A DNA stretch of 64,000 nucleotides from Betaproteobacteria bacterium (GTDB lineage: Bacteria; Pseudomonadota; Gammaproteobacteria; Burkholderiales; Rhodocyclaceae), in the NCBI GenBank assembly GCA_009782565.1, contig WRIU01000010.1, forward strand, positions 1-64,000, written 5' to 3'. A program made the position numbers and the translations under genes. This document shows positions 23,768 to 31,967 of the stretch, piece by piece. The notes beneath the pieces are model-generated. The model saw only the letters and a list, made by a program, of their open reading frames with translations. It did no database searches and was not told the DNA's origin. How positions within the stretch are numbered: position 1 is the stretch's first letter; every line of letters begins with the position of its first letter.

Positions 23768-24193
23768 TCAATCGCCTCTTTTTCCGTACTCGCTCAGGCA
23801 GGGAACATAAAGCATATCTTGTTCGTTGATGTGTTCAATCCACCATTTTTTCAAAAAATTCAATAATAGCCTGTGATCCTTGTCGTCGAGGGTATTGCGT
23901 TCGACGCGTTCTGTTTCTTTAGTGAGGCATTTGTGTGATTCTATATGTTTTTCAAGATCAGGATATTCTGCTGCTTTGAGAATGCGTTCCTCGGTGAGGA
24001 AATGGATACGGGAATAATTTTTTATCGTCTTACTGATGAATGAACACAACGCGTCGTCACACATGCCTTTTTCTGTCAGGTAATAAAATGAATTGATGAT
24101 GGAAACGATACCTCTGTGTTGCTCGTCGATGACGGGAACCCCAGTGTTATTTCGATCCTGCCATTTTATGAAAAGCGGTGGGTACATGTTCAT
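23768..24193 (-). CDS. Bacteriohemerythrin (copy 2)
   Basis: A 141-residue paralogue of the preceding hemerythrin, sharing the FIKWQD.NNTG...DEQHRGIVSIINSFY N-terminus and the WW.EHIN.QDMLY C-terminus with all iron ligands. AGGAG lies five bases before ATG 24,193. The two tandem genes differ most in the helix 2-3 loop and at the C-terminus, suggesting an old duplication. The ahpC/ahpF peroxide-defence genes lie upstream on the opposite strand. Confidence 0.9.
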   Translation of the reverse strand: MNMYPPLFIKWQDRNNTGVPVIDEQHRGIVSIINSFYYLTEKGMCDDALCSFISKTIKNYSRIHFLTEERILKAAEYPDLEKHIESHKCLTKETERVERNTLDDKDHRLLLNFLKKWWIEHINEQDMLYVPCLSEYGKRGD

Positions 24194-24276
24194 GTCTCCT
24201 ATAAGTATCGAACTCGCATGGAATCATGGATACGATGCGATTATCGTAGAGTCCATTCTCCTGAGTAGTGAAAAAA

Positions 24277-24304
24277 TTGACGAACTCAATCGTAAAAATA
24301 TGTT
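24277..24304 (+). promoter_or_regulatory. Candidate ahpC promoter
   Basis: TTGACG (24,277-24,282) and TATGTT (24,299-24,304) are 16 bases apart, in the 256-bp gap before ahpC. The ~145-base leader that follows could hold peroxide-responsive control sites, but no OxyR-type site is clear enough to mark. Confidence 0.35.
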
Positions 24305-24449
24305 TGATAACTTTGTTCTATTATATGTATACCCAATTCCGATTGGCTTTGCGGTCGGTTTGGGAGCTATGATGCGCCCGGCGTTGTCACAGCCAATGTG
24401 ACTGTGATTCAGGCTAACCCGTTGTAATCCACCTCAAGGAGCGAGGCTC

Positions 24450-25019
24450 ATGTGCAATTCTCTCATCAACACTCAGGTTCTCCCGTTCAAGGCTACGGCC
24501 TACCAGAACGGTAAGTTCATTGAAGTCTCGGACGCCACTATCAAGGGCAAGTGGGCGGTTTTCTTCTTCTATCCGGCGGACTTTACGTTCGTCTGCCCGA
24601 CCGAACTGGGCGATCTGGCCGACAACTACGCGGAGTTCAAGAAACTGGGCGTGGAAATCTACGGGGTGTCCACAGATACGCATTTCACCCACAAAGCATG
24701 GCACGATGCCTCCGAGACGATCAGGAAAATCGAATATCCGCTGGTTGGCGACCCCACGCACGTCATCAGCAAGAATTTCGGCGTCTACATCGAAGAAGCC
24801 GGTGTGGATGAGCGCGGTACTTTCGTAGTCGACCCGAACGGCACGATACAGATCATAGAGATCAATGCGGGCAACATTGGCCGCAACGCGCAGGAACTGC
24901 TTCGCAAGGTGAAGGCCGCGCAGTACGTTGCCGCCCATCCGGGCGAAGTTTGTCCGGCTAAATGGAAAGAAGGTGACAAAACTCTCGCGCCTTCCATTGA
25001 TCTCGTCGGCAAAATATGA
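24450..25019 (+). CDS. ahpC: Alkyl hydroperoxide reductase AhpC (2-Cys peroxiredoxin)
   Basis: AhpC reduces H2O2 and organic peroxides. The 189-residue protein has the peroxidatic Cys49 in YPADFTFVCPTE and the resolving Cys near 168 in GEVCPAKW, plus the C-terminal tail of the AhpC/Prx1 class. AAGGAG stands upstream of the ATG. AhpF, its reductase, is encoded about 100 bases downstream on the same strand. Confidence 0.96.
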   Translation: MCNSLINTQVLPFKATAYQNGKFIEVSDATIKGKWAVFFFYPADFTFVCPTELGDLADNYAEFKKLGVEIYGVSTDTHFTHKAWHDASETIRKIEYPLVGDPTHVISKNFGVYIEEAGVDERGTFVVDPNGTIQIIEINAGNIGRNAQELLRKVKAAQYVAAHPGEVCPAKWKEGDKTLAPSIDLVGKI

Positions 25020-25121
25020 CGTTCTGACGCGCCACTGCATCCGTCTGGGTAGCGGGTCTTCGGCCAGCATCCGGGCGGATGTTTTTTATCAGCTTTTTCA
25101 GCCTGCTGCGGAGAATTCGTT

Positions 25122-26705
25122 ATGCTCGATGACAACATCAAGGCTCAGTTGCAAGCCTACCTGGAAAAAGTCGTCCAACCCATCGAGTTGGTGGCCTCTC
25201 TCGATGATGGCGAGGTTTCCCACGAGATACGCGAGTTGATCCGCGAGATTGCCGCGCTTTCCGACAAGGTGAGCGCACGCGAGGATGGCCGGTTCGAGCG
25301 GCGCCCGTCTTTTGGCGTTGCCCGTGTTGGGGAGGCGCCGCGCATCCATTTTGCGGGGTTGCCGATGGGGCATGAATTTACTTCGCTCATCCTGGCTTTG
25401 CTGCAAACCGGCGGCCATCCGCCCAAGGCCGAGCCTGAGACACTTGCACAGATTCATGCGCTGGAAGGGGAATTTCGTTTTGAGACCTTCGTTTCGCTCT
25501 CCTGCCATAATTGCCCGGACGTGGTGCAGGCGCTCAATCTGATGGCAGTGATGAATCCGGGCGTCAGCCATGTGATGATCGACGGGGCGCTGTTTCAGGA
25601 TGAAGTGGAAAAGCGTCAGGTCATGGCCGTACCCAATGTTTTTCTCAATGGACAGCCATTCGATCAGGGGCGGATGGAACTTGCCGGAATTCTCGCCAAG
25701 ATCGACCCCGGCGCGTCATCGCGCGGCGCGGAAGCCATCTCCGCCAAGGAACCGTTTGACGTGCTCGTGATCGGCGGAGGGCCTGCGGGTTCGGCTGCGG
25801 CGATCTATGCCGCGCGTAAGGGTATCCGTACCGGCATTGTCGCAGAGCGTTTCGGGGGCCAGGTGCTCGATACATTGGCGATTGAAAACCTCATTTCAGT
25901 CAAGGAAACCGAAGGGCCTAAACTGGCTGCCGCGCTTGAAGAGCATGTGCGCCACTATGATGTGGATGTGATGAGCCAACAAACAGCCGTTGCCCTCGTC
26001 CCACCGCCGAAGCCTGGTGCGCTCGCTGAAGTGCGGCTCGAAAGCGGTGCGGTCCTGAAAGCGAGGAGTGTGATTCTGGCAACCGGCGCGCGCTGGCGCG
26101 AGATGGGTGTGCCCGGTGAAAAGAAATTCCGCGCTAAGGGCGTGGCTTTCTGCCCGCATTGCGATGGCCCGCTTTTCAAGGGCAAGCGCGTAGCGGTCAT
26201 TGGCGGCGGCAATTCCGGCGTGGAGGCTGCCATTGACCTTGCCGGGATCGTTTCGCATGTAACTTTGCTCGAATTTGCTCCGGAGTTGCGGGCCGACGCG
26301 GTGTTGCAATCCAAACTTGCCAGCCTCCCCAATGTGACAACTGTCAGGAATGCCCAGACGGTTGAAGTCACCGGCACGGACAGGGTCGATGGCCTCGTCT
26401 ATCAGAACCGCGTCACAGGTGAGACAAGCAAGCTCGATCTGGAAGGCATTTTTGTGCAGATCGGCCTGATGCCGAATACCGCTTTCCTGGGCAATATGCT
26501 CAATGTCACCCGGATCGGCGAAATTGAGGTCGATCCGCGTGGGCAGACTTCCGCGCATGGCATCTTTGCCGCCGGGGACTGCACGACGGTTCCCTACAAG
26601 CAGATCATCATCGCGATGGGGGAGGGGGCGAAGGCAAGCTTGTCCGCATTCGACTACCTGATCAGGACGTCTGTCCCAGCGGGCGAACGATCCATGATTC
26701 CCTGA
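25122..26705 (+). CDS. ahpF: Alkyl hydroperoxide reductase subunit F
   Basis: The 527-residue flavoprotein transfers electrons from NAD(P)H to AhpC. The N-terminal tandem thioredoxin-fold domain carries CHNC in SLSCHNCPD (~128), and the FAD domain begins with [18 protein letters not shown] (~213). The redox pair CPHC (~345), the NADH-binding [19 protein letters not shown] and the FAD-closing [26 protein letters not shown] complete the expected AhpF layout. hemW follows after four bases, so the three genes may be co-transcribed. Confidence 0.96.
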   Translation: MLDDNIKAQLQAYLEKVVQPIELVASLDDGEVSHEIRELIREIAALSDKVSAREDGRFERRPSFGVARVGEAPRIHFAGLPMGHEFTSLILALLQTGGHPPKAEPETLAQIHALEGEFRFETFVSLSCHNCPDVVQALNLMAVMNPGVSHVMIDGALFQDEVEKRQVMAVPNVFLNGQPFDQGRMELAGILAKIDPGASSRGAEAISAKEPFDVLVIGGGPAGSAAAIYAARKGIRTGIVAERFGGQVLDTLAIENLISVKETEGPKLAAALEEHVRHYDVDVMSQQTAVALVPPPKPGALAEVRLESGAVLKARSVILATGARWREMGVPGEKKFRAKGVAFCPHCDGPLFKGKRVAVIGGGNSGVEAAIDLAGIVSHVTLLEFAPELRADAVLQSKLASLPNVTTVRNAQTVEVTGTDRVDGLVYQNRVTGETSKLDLEGIFVQIGLMPNTAFLGNMLNVTRIGEIEVDPRGQTSAHGIFAAGDCTTVPYKQIIIAMGEGAKASLSAFDYLIRTSVPAGERSMIP

Positions 26706-26709
26706 AACG

Positions 26710-27876
26710 ATGCCGCTGCCCCTTGCCGCCCCGCCGCTTGCGCTCTATGTGCATTTTCCGTGGTGTGTACGCAAGTGCCCTTACTGTGATTTCAATTCGC
26801 ACGAGCCGCGCGACGGGTGCAGCGCCATCCCGTTTGCGGCTTGGGGCGAGGCTGTGGCCGCCGATCTGGAAGCGGCCTTGCCGCAGATCGGGGGGCGAAG
26901 CGTCCATAGCGTTTTCATCGGCGGCGGCACGCCGAGCTTGTTGCCGTCGCTTGTGTTGGAAAAGCTGCTCGATACCCTGCGCGCGCGGCTGCCGTTTGAG
27001 CCGGAAATCGAAATCACGCTGGAAGCGAACCCTGGCGCGGTGGAGATTTCGCGCTTCCGCGATTATCGCGCGGCAGGCGTCACAAGGTTGTCGCTTGGCG
27101 TTCAGAGTTTCGATGATGGCCTGCTTACCCGTATAGGTCGTATCCACGATGGGCGCGAAGCCCGCCGGGCGCTGGACGCGGCGCGCGAGCATTTCGGGCA
27201 GGTGAATGTCGATTTGATGGTCGGCTTGCCTGGGCAAATGCCCGGACAGGCGCTGGCCGATTTGGAAATTGCCATTGGTAGCGGTGTCCGGCATCTTTCC
27301 TGTTACCACCTCACCGTGGAACCAAACACCCCATTCGCGTTCGCCCCGCCCGATGGCCTGCCAGATGAGGATGCCGTTGCCGACATGGAGGAAACGATCA
27401 CCGCGCGGCTTGCCGAGGCGGGGTTCCGGCATTACGAAGTTTCTGCTTTTGCCTGGGCTGGGAATGAATGCCGTCACAATCTCAACTACTGGCATTTCGG
27501 CGATTACCTCGGCCTGGGCCCCGGCGCGCACGGCAAATTGACGACATCCGGCGGGATTGTGCGCGAAATGCGCCACAAATATCCTGCCCGTTATCTGGAA
27601 GGCGCGGCGCGGAGCGGCTTCATCCAGGAACGGCGTACCGTGGGCATGGAAGAGTTGCCGTTTGAATTCATGATGAACGCCTTGCGCTTGTCCGACGGTG
27701 TCCCCGCCACGCTTTTTTCTGAGCGTACCGGCCTGCCGCTGGCGGCGATTGCCGAGGAGTTGGAACAGTCGCGCCGCGCTGGTTTGCTCGACCCAGACCC
27801 CGGTCGCCTGCGCCCCACAGCGCGGGGGCTGCGGTTTTTGAATGAGTTGTTGCAGGGTTTTCTGCCGGATCGGTAA
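26710..27876 (+). CDS. hemW: Heme chaperone HemW (radical SAM)
   Basis: HemW is a radical-SAM protein that delivers heme to respiratory enzymes; it was formerly annotated as oxygen-independent coproporphyrinogen oxidase. The 388-residue sequence has the cluster motif CVRKCPYCDFNSH near residue 20, followed by FIGGGTPSLL, LEANPGAVE and GVQSFDD. The CxxxCxxC lacks the fourth cysteine of true HemN, which separates HemW from CPO enzymes. It is commonly located near rdgB/rph in other species; here it follows ahpF directly. Confidence 0.9.
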   Translation: MPLPLAAPPLALYVHFPWCVRKCPYCDFNSHEPRDGCSAIPFAAWGEAVAADLEAALPQIGGRSVHSVFIGGGTPSLLPSLVLEKLLDTLRARLPFEPEIEITLEANPGAVEISRFRDYRAAGVTRLSLGVQSFDDGLLTRIGRIHDGREARRALDAAREHFGQVNVDLMVGLPGQMPGQALADLEIAIGSGVRHLSCYHLTVEPNTPFAFAPPDGLPDEDAVADMEETITARLAEAGFRHYEVSAFAWAGNECRHNLNYWHFGDYLGLGPGAHGKLTTSGGIVREMRHKYPARYLEGAARSGFIQERRTVGMEELPFEFMMNALRLSDGVPATLFSERTGLPLAAIAEELEQSRRAGLLDPDPGRLRPTARGLRFLNELLQGFLPDR

Positions 27877-28044
27877 CTCCGGAGGCAAACCTCCCATCGC
27901 ACGGAATTGTTGAGCCTGACAGAGTGTTTTTTTCCCAGGTCGCCGAAATATGAAAATGAGAACATTGTGGCACTTGGTTTGACGCACTGGGCAATAAAAT
28001 CCGGGTATGCAGTATCCGTAGGTTGTTCGTGAAGGAATCCGGGT

Positions 28045-31000
28045 ATGTCGTCATGGAGCGAAACGGAGGCAGGCGCTTCCGTCGTGGATGTGGTGGTGCT
28101 TGTGCGTGATGGTCTGGAGGCTGCACAACGCTGCCTTGCTTCGCTCTATGCGGCTGTGTGCCGCACGGCGCGCGAGATCGTCGTCATCGACGATGCCTCG
28201 GTTGCTCCGGAATTGACGGATTGGCTCTGTGGCGAAGCCGGGGCAGGGCGCATCGTGTTACTGCAAAATGGTAAGGGCAGGGGCTTCATGGCTTCGGTCA
28301 ATGGCGCGCTGGCCCTGCACCCGGAACGAGATGTGGTGTTGCTGGAAAGCAGTGTCGAGGTGGCAAACGACTGGCTTGACCGTTTGCTGGACTGTGCGCG
28401 GTCACGCGCCGATATCGGTACGGTGACGCCGTTTTCCAATAACGCTATGTTTTGTGCTTATCCCTTCACAGGATGGGAAGGCGGCATGCCCGGAACGCTT
28501 GGGTTGGCTGCGCTGGACGCGATAGCGGCGCGAGTCAATGCCGGGCAATGGGTGGGGCTGCCTGCGGCGGAGAAATTCTGCATGCTGATCCGCCGCGCGT
28601 GCCTGGATATGATCGGTTTTTTCGATGTCGAGCGTTTCGGGCGCGGTAGCGGGGAAGCGAAAGATTTTTCCCTGCGCGCGGCAGCGGTGGGCTGGCGCAA
28701 CGTGCTGGCAGCCAATGTGTTCGTGTATCGCGCCGCTGGCGCGGTTCTCAGCCCCGACAGGCGGGAAGCGGTAGAGGACGCCGAATATAAATTAGAGGCT
28801 TTGTATCCCGATTCCAGCGCAAAAGTGCGGGATTTCAGCCATTTCGACCCACCTGCGAGGCTGCGGGCGCGCATCGACCGCGCGCGCGCCGCGCTTGGGG
28901 GTTCCGAATTTGCCTCGGTCATGGATGAGCAGGCGCAAAAGCGTGCTGCGCGCGCGGCTTCACAGGCGGACGCGCCGCTCGACCCGCCGCTGCCGGTGGT
29001 GCTGCATGTGACGCACGACAAGGCCGGGGCAGGGCGTTGGGTGGAGGATTATTGCGCGGCAGACCTCGATTGCCGCAATCTGGTACTGCGTGGGCGTAGT
29101 TCGCGCAACGCCGCTACGGCTGAACTGGCTCTGTTCGACCCGCGCCTGGGACCGTTGCCCTTGATGACCTGGACCTTGGCCGATCCGGTTCGGAGTGTCG
29201 CCATTGGGCACGCAGAGCTTACCGGGATCGTGAAATGGATATGTGCCGCGTTTGAGGTACGCGCCCTGCTGGTGTCGTCCTTGATGGGGTTCTCGCTCAA
29301 TCTGTTGCGGTTCGACCTGCCAACAGTCCTGATCATGCACGATCTTTTTCCGTTTTGTCCGGCGGCGTCCGCAACGATGGGCAAGCCTTGCGAATGCTGC
29401 GATGACCCTGCGCTGGCGCGTTGCCTGCGCGAGAATCCACGCAATGTCTTCTGGCATCTGACCGATGTCGGCGAATGGCAAAGCTTTCGAGCGGCTTTCA
29501 GGGAATGCCTGACGGCGGGCGATATACGGATTGCGGTTCCGGACGAAGAACTGCATGTGCGCTGGGCAGCGTTTTTTCCGGAATTGAGAGAGCAGCCGTG
29601 GGCATACATCCCTTATGGATTGGGCGCGGATTTTGCGCGTGGCTCAATGATGCCGGAACAGGATTCAGACAATGGGGACGCAAAATCATCGCAAGCGGAT
29701 ACGCCCCGCGCTCGTTTGCGGGTTTTGGTTCCGGGACGTTTGCTGCCGCATACGGGTTTGGAACTGTGGCGGAAGATTTGCGACGAATTACGCGCCTTTG
29801 CCAATGTGCTGTTGCTGGATTGTGGTGATTTCGGCCAGCCCTTCGTGGATTGCGCGTGGGTTGAGGTTGTGCGCGAGTGCGATTCCTTCGAGTGGCCTGA
29901 AAAAATAGCGCAATGGCGGCCGGATTGCGCCTTGTTGCTGCCGTCGCAGCCGGAAAATTTCTGCTATGCGCTGGCCGAGATGCAGGCGCTTGCGGTTCCG
30001 GCGGTGACTGTCCGGGCCGACGCTTGCCCAAGCCGCATTGATAATGGCTGGAATGGTTTTCTGGTCGAACCCGATACCGACGCTGTGCTGGACATCCTGC
30101 GTATGCTCGACCAGGAGCGCGAGCGGCTCGCCGCAATGGCCGACGTTCTGCGTTTCAGTCCGGTACGCACGGCCTTCGAGATGGTGGCCGACTATCGGCG
30201 GCTATTGCCGGAACTCGATGATGCGAGGGTCGAAATCGAGGCCGGGGGCGGCACGGAGACGGAAACCCTGCTCGCCGCCCTGGGCAAGCGCACACGGGGG
30301 CAGGAAGAAGTCATGCGGCTGAAAGACTTTCTGCAAACGTGCGAGGAAGAGGCTCGTTTCCGCGTGATCAACCAGCGCCGCCTGGAAGCCATGGTAGGGG
30401 CGCTGGCGGCGCAGCATGCGGCCATATTCCGTTCGCTGTCATGGAAGGCGAGCGCGCCGGTGCGTTATTTCGAGCGCCTGTGGGAACGCCTGAGCGGCAG
30501 GATTTCACCGCCGCTGGAAAGGCCGCAGGTGGTACGCAGCACACGTATGGAACGGCGCAAGGCGCCGCGCCCGGAACGCCCCGTTCCGCTCCTGCTACGT
30601 TCCCGCGCCTCAGCCCGTTACTGGCTGTGCGAGGTCATCGGCGTACCGGACGCTTCCGTCATCATCGCGGGAGGCGGGCCGGATCAATCGCAGCGGGCGC
30701 TGCAAAACTTCATTGTGCTGGCCGACACCGTTACGCGCAGCAGTACGAAGGCCTGCTTCGTCTGGTGCGGCCGCTTGGACAACCTGCGTTCCGATGATGT
30801 ATTCGTTTTGAAATTGCTGCGCGAGGTGGGCGACCTTTTCGTGCTCGATACGCAACTGGAAGCGGAAGTCTTCGCAGGGGCCGACGTGCTACTCCTGCCT
30901 ACGGAAACGGTGGGGCAGGTGGGCTTCAACGGGATGGTGGCGGGTGTTGCACATGTCGAACTGCCGCTCGATCCGCCCGAAGCCGGCGCGGGTATCGTTA

Positions 31001-31071
31001 TGGCTGGCACGGCGACACGGTTGTTGCATTATTGCGATAACACGGATACAACGGAGGCTTCGCAAGCCTGA
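28045..31071 (+). CDS. Very large multi-domain glycosyltransferase
   Basis: The 1008-residue protein has an N-terminal GT-A (family 2) domain (VVDVVVLVRDGLEAAQRCLASLYAA, EIVVIDDAS, LLQNGKGRGFMASVNGAL) over residues ~14-250. A central GT-B-like glycosyltransferase region at ~310-720 contains IMHDLFPFCPA and LRVLVPGRLLPHTGLELWRKI. A helical linker with an SLSWKASAPVRYFERLWERL motif is typical of surface-polysaccharide transferases. A C-terminal Rossmann-like segment at ~860-1000 has VIIAGGGPDQSQRALQNFIVLAD and ADVLLLPTETVG. It probably builds a surface glycan; acceptor and sugar are unknown. It sits alone between hemW and gmk with no other sugar genes nearby. Confidence 0.75.
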   Translation: MSSWSETEAGASVVDVVVLVRDGLEAAQRCLASLYAAVCRTAREIVVIDDASVAPELTDWLCGEAGAGRIVLLQNGKGRGFMASVNGALALHPERDVVLLESSVEVANDWLDRLLDCARSRADIGTVTPFSNNAMFCAYPFTGWEGGMPGTLGLAALDAIAARVNAGQWVGLPAAEKFCMLIRRACLDMIGFFDVERFGRGSGEAKDFSLRAAAVGWRNVLAANVFVYRAAGAVLSPDRREAVEDAEYKLEALYPDSSAKVRDFSHFDPPARLRARIDRARAALGGSEFASVMDEQAQKRAARAASQADAPLDPPLPVVLHVTHDKAGAGRWVEDYCAADLDCRNLVLRGRSSRNAATAELALFDPRLGPLPLMTWTLADPVRSVAIGHAELTGIVKWICAAFEVRALLVSSLMGFSLNLLRFDLPTVLIMHDLFPFCPAASATMGKPCECCDDPALARCLRENPRNVFWHLTDVGEWQSFRAAFRECLTAGDIRIAVPDEELHVRWAAFFPELREQPWAYIPYGLGADFARGSMMPEQDSDNGDAKSSQADTPRARLRVLVPGRLLPHTGLELWRKICDELRAFANVLLLDCGDFGQPFVDCAWVEVVRECDSFEWPEKIAQWRPDCALLLPSQPENFCYALAEMQALAVPAVTVRADACPSRIDNGWNGFLVEPDTDAVLDILRMLDQERERLAAMADVLRFSPVRTAFEMVADYRRLLPELDDARVEIEAGGGTETETLLAALGKRTRGQEEVMRLKDFLQTCEEEARFRVINQRRLEAMVGALAAQHAAIFRSLSWKASAPVRYFERLWERLSGRISPPLERPQVVRSTRMERRKAPRPERPVPLLLRSRASARYWLCEVIGVPDASVIIAGGGPDQSQRALQNFIVLADTVTRSSTKACFVWCGRLDNLRSDDVFVLKLLREVGDLFVLDTQLEAEVFAGADVLLLPTETVGQVGFNGMVAGVAHVELPLDPPEAGAGIVMAGTATRLLHYCDNTDTTEASQA

Positions 31072-31111
31072 GCGCTGAATTGAAACAAAATTTCCCGATA
31101 TGCGAAGCATT

Positions 31112-31726
31112 ATGCCCGGAACGCTCATAACTGTTACTGCGCCCTCCGGGGCTGGAAAAACCACGCTGGTGCGCGAGTTGCTACAGCGCGACTCCAACCT
31201 GCGCCTGTCGGTCTCCTACACGACCCGCGCCCCGCGCGAGGGAGAAGAAAACGGGCGTGAATATCATTTCGTCGAAACCGGGCGTTTCCTCGAAATGCGT
31301 GATGCCGGTGGGTTCGTCGAATGGGCTGAGGTTCATGGCAACAGTTACGGCACTTCCCGCGCTTGGCTGGCCGAGCAGCTTGAGGAAGGGCACGACACCT
31401 TGCTGGAGATCGATTGGCAGGGCGCGCGCCAGGTACGCGAGGCGTTCCCGGAGTCGGTGAGTGTTTTCGTGCTGCCGCCGTCATTGGGCGAGCTTGAAAA
31501 CCGCCTACGCAGGCGGGGAACCGACAGCGAGGAAACCATTGCCCTGCGTTTGCAGGCCGCGCTCGGTGAAATGCGCCATGTTCAGGAATTTGCCTACGTT
31601 ATAATCAACGATCGTTTTCCGGTTGCCGCCGATGAATTGGCGGCAATCGTGCGAGTGGCGCGGCTGCGTTGCGCCAACCAGTACAAGCGTTACCCGCAGT
31701 ATTTTTCCTTTCTCACACAGGATTGA
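31112..31726 (+). CDS. gmk: Guanylate kinase
   Basis: Gmk phosphorylates GMP to GDP. The 204-residue protein has the P-loop APSGAGKTTLV, the GMP-binding SVSYTTRAPREGEENGREYHFV and the LLEIDWQGARQVR block. Start at 31,112 (MPGTLITVTAPSG) matches the family; ATG 31,100 is four codons upstream. It forms the conserved gmk-rpoZ-spoT operon. Confidence 0.95.
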   Translation: MPGTLITVTAPSGAGKTTLVRELLQRDSNLRLSVSYTTRAPREGEENGREYHFVETGRFLEMRDAGGFVEWAEVHGNSYGTSRAWLAEQLEEGHDTLLEIDWQGARQVREAFPESVSVFVLPPSLGELENRLRRRGTDSEETIALRLQAALGEMRHVQEFAYVIINDRFPVAADELAAIVRVARLRCANQYKRYPQYFSFLTQD

Positions 31727-31732
31727 TAAAAA

Positions 31733-31948
31733 ATGGCCCGTGTTACCGTCGAAGCCTGCCTGAAAAGAATCCCTAACCGTTTCATGCTGACCCTGGCTGC
31801 GGCTTATCGTGCCCGCCAGCTTACGATAGGCGGTACGCCGCAGATCGAAGTCGATCCCAACAGCCGCGATAAACCTACAATCATCGCGCTCAAGGAAGTC
31901 GAGATGGGCAAGGTCGGCCTGGAAATGCTCAATCGCGGACAGGCTTAG
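31733..31948 (+). CDS. rpoZ: RNA polymerase omega subunit
   Basis: The 71-residue omega subunit starts [19 protein letters not shown], the diagnostic N-terminus, and contains the conserved [15 protein letters not shown] region. It stabilises the beta-prime subunit and forms part of a ppGpp site. It lies six bases after gmk and just before spoT. Confidence 0.96.
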   Translation: MARVTVEACLKRIPNRFMLTLAAAYRARQLTIGGTPQIEVDPNSRDKPTIIALKEVEMGKVGLEMLNRGQA

Positions 31949-31967
31949 GAATCCACCGGGAGGTGCC

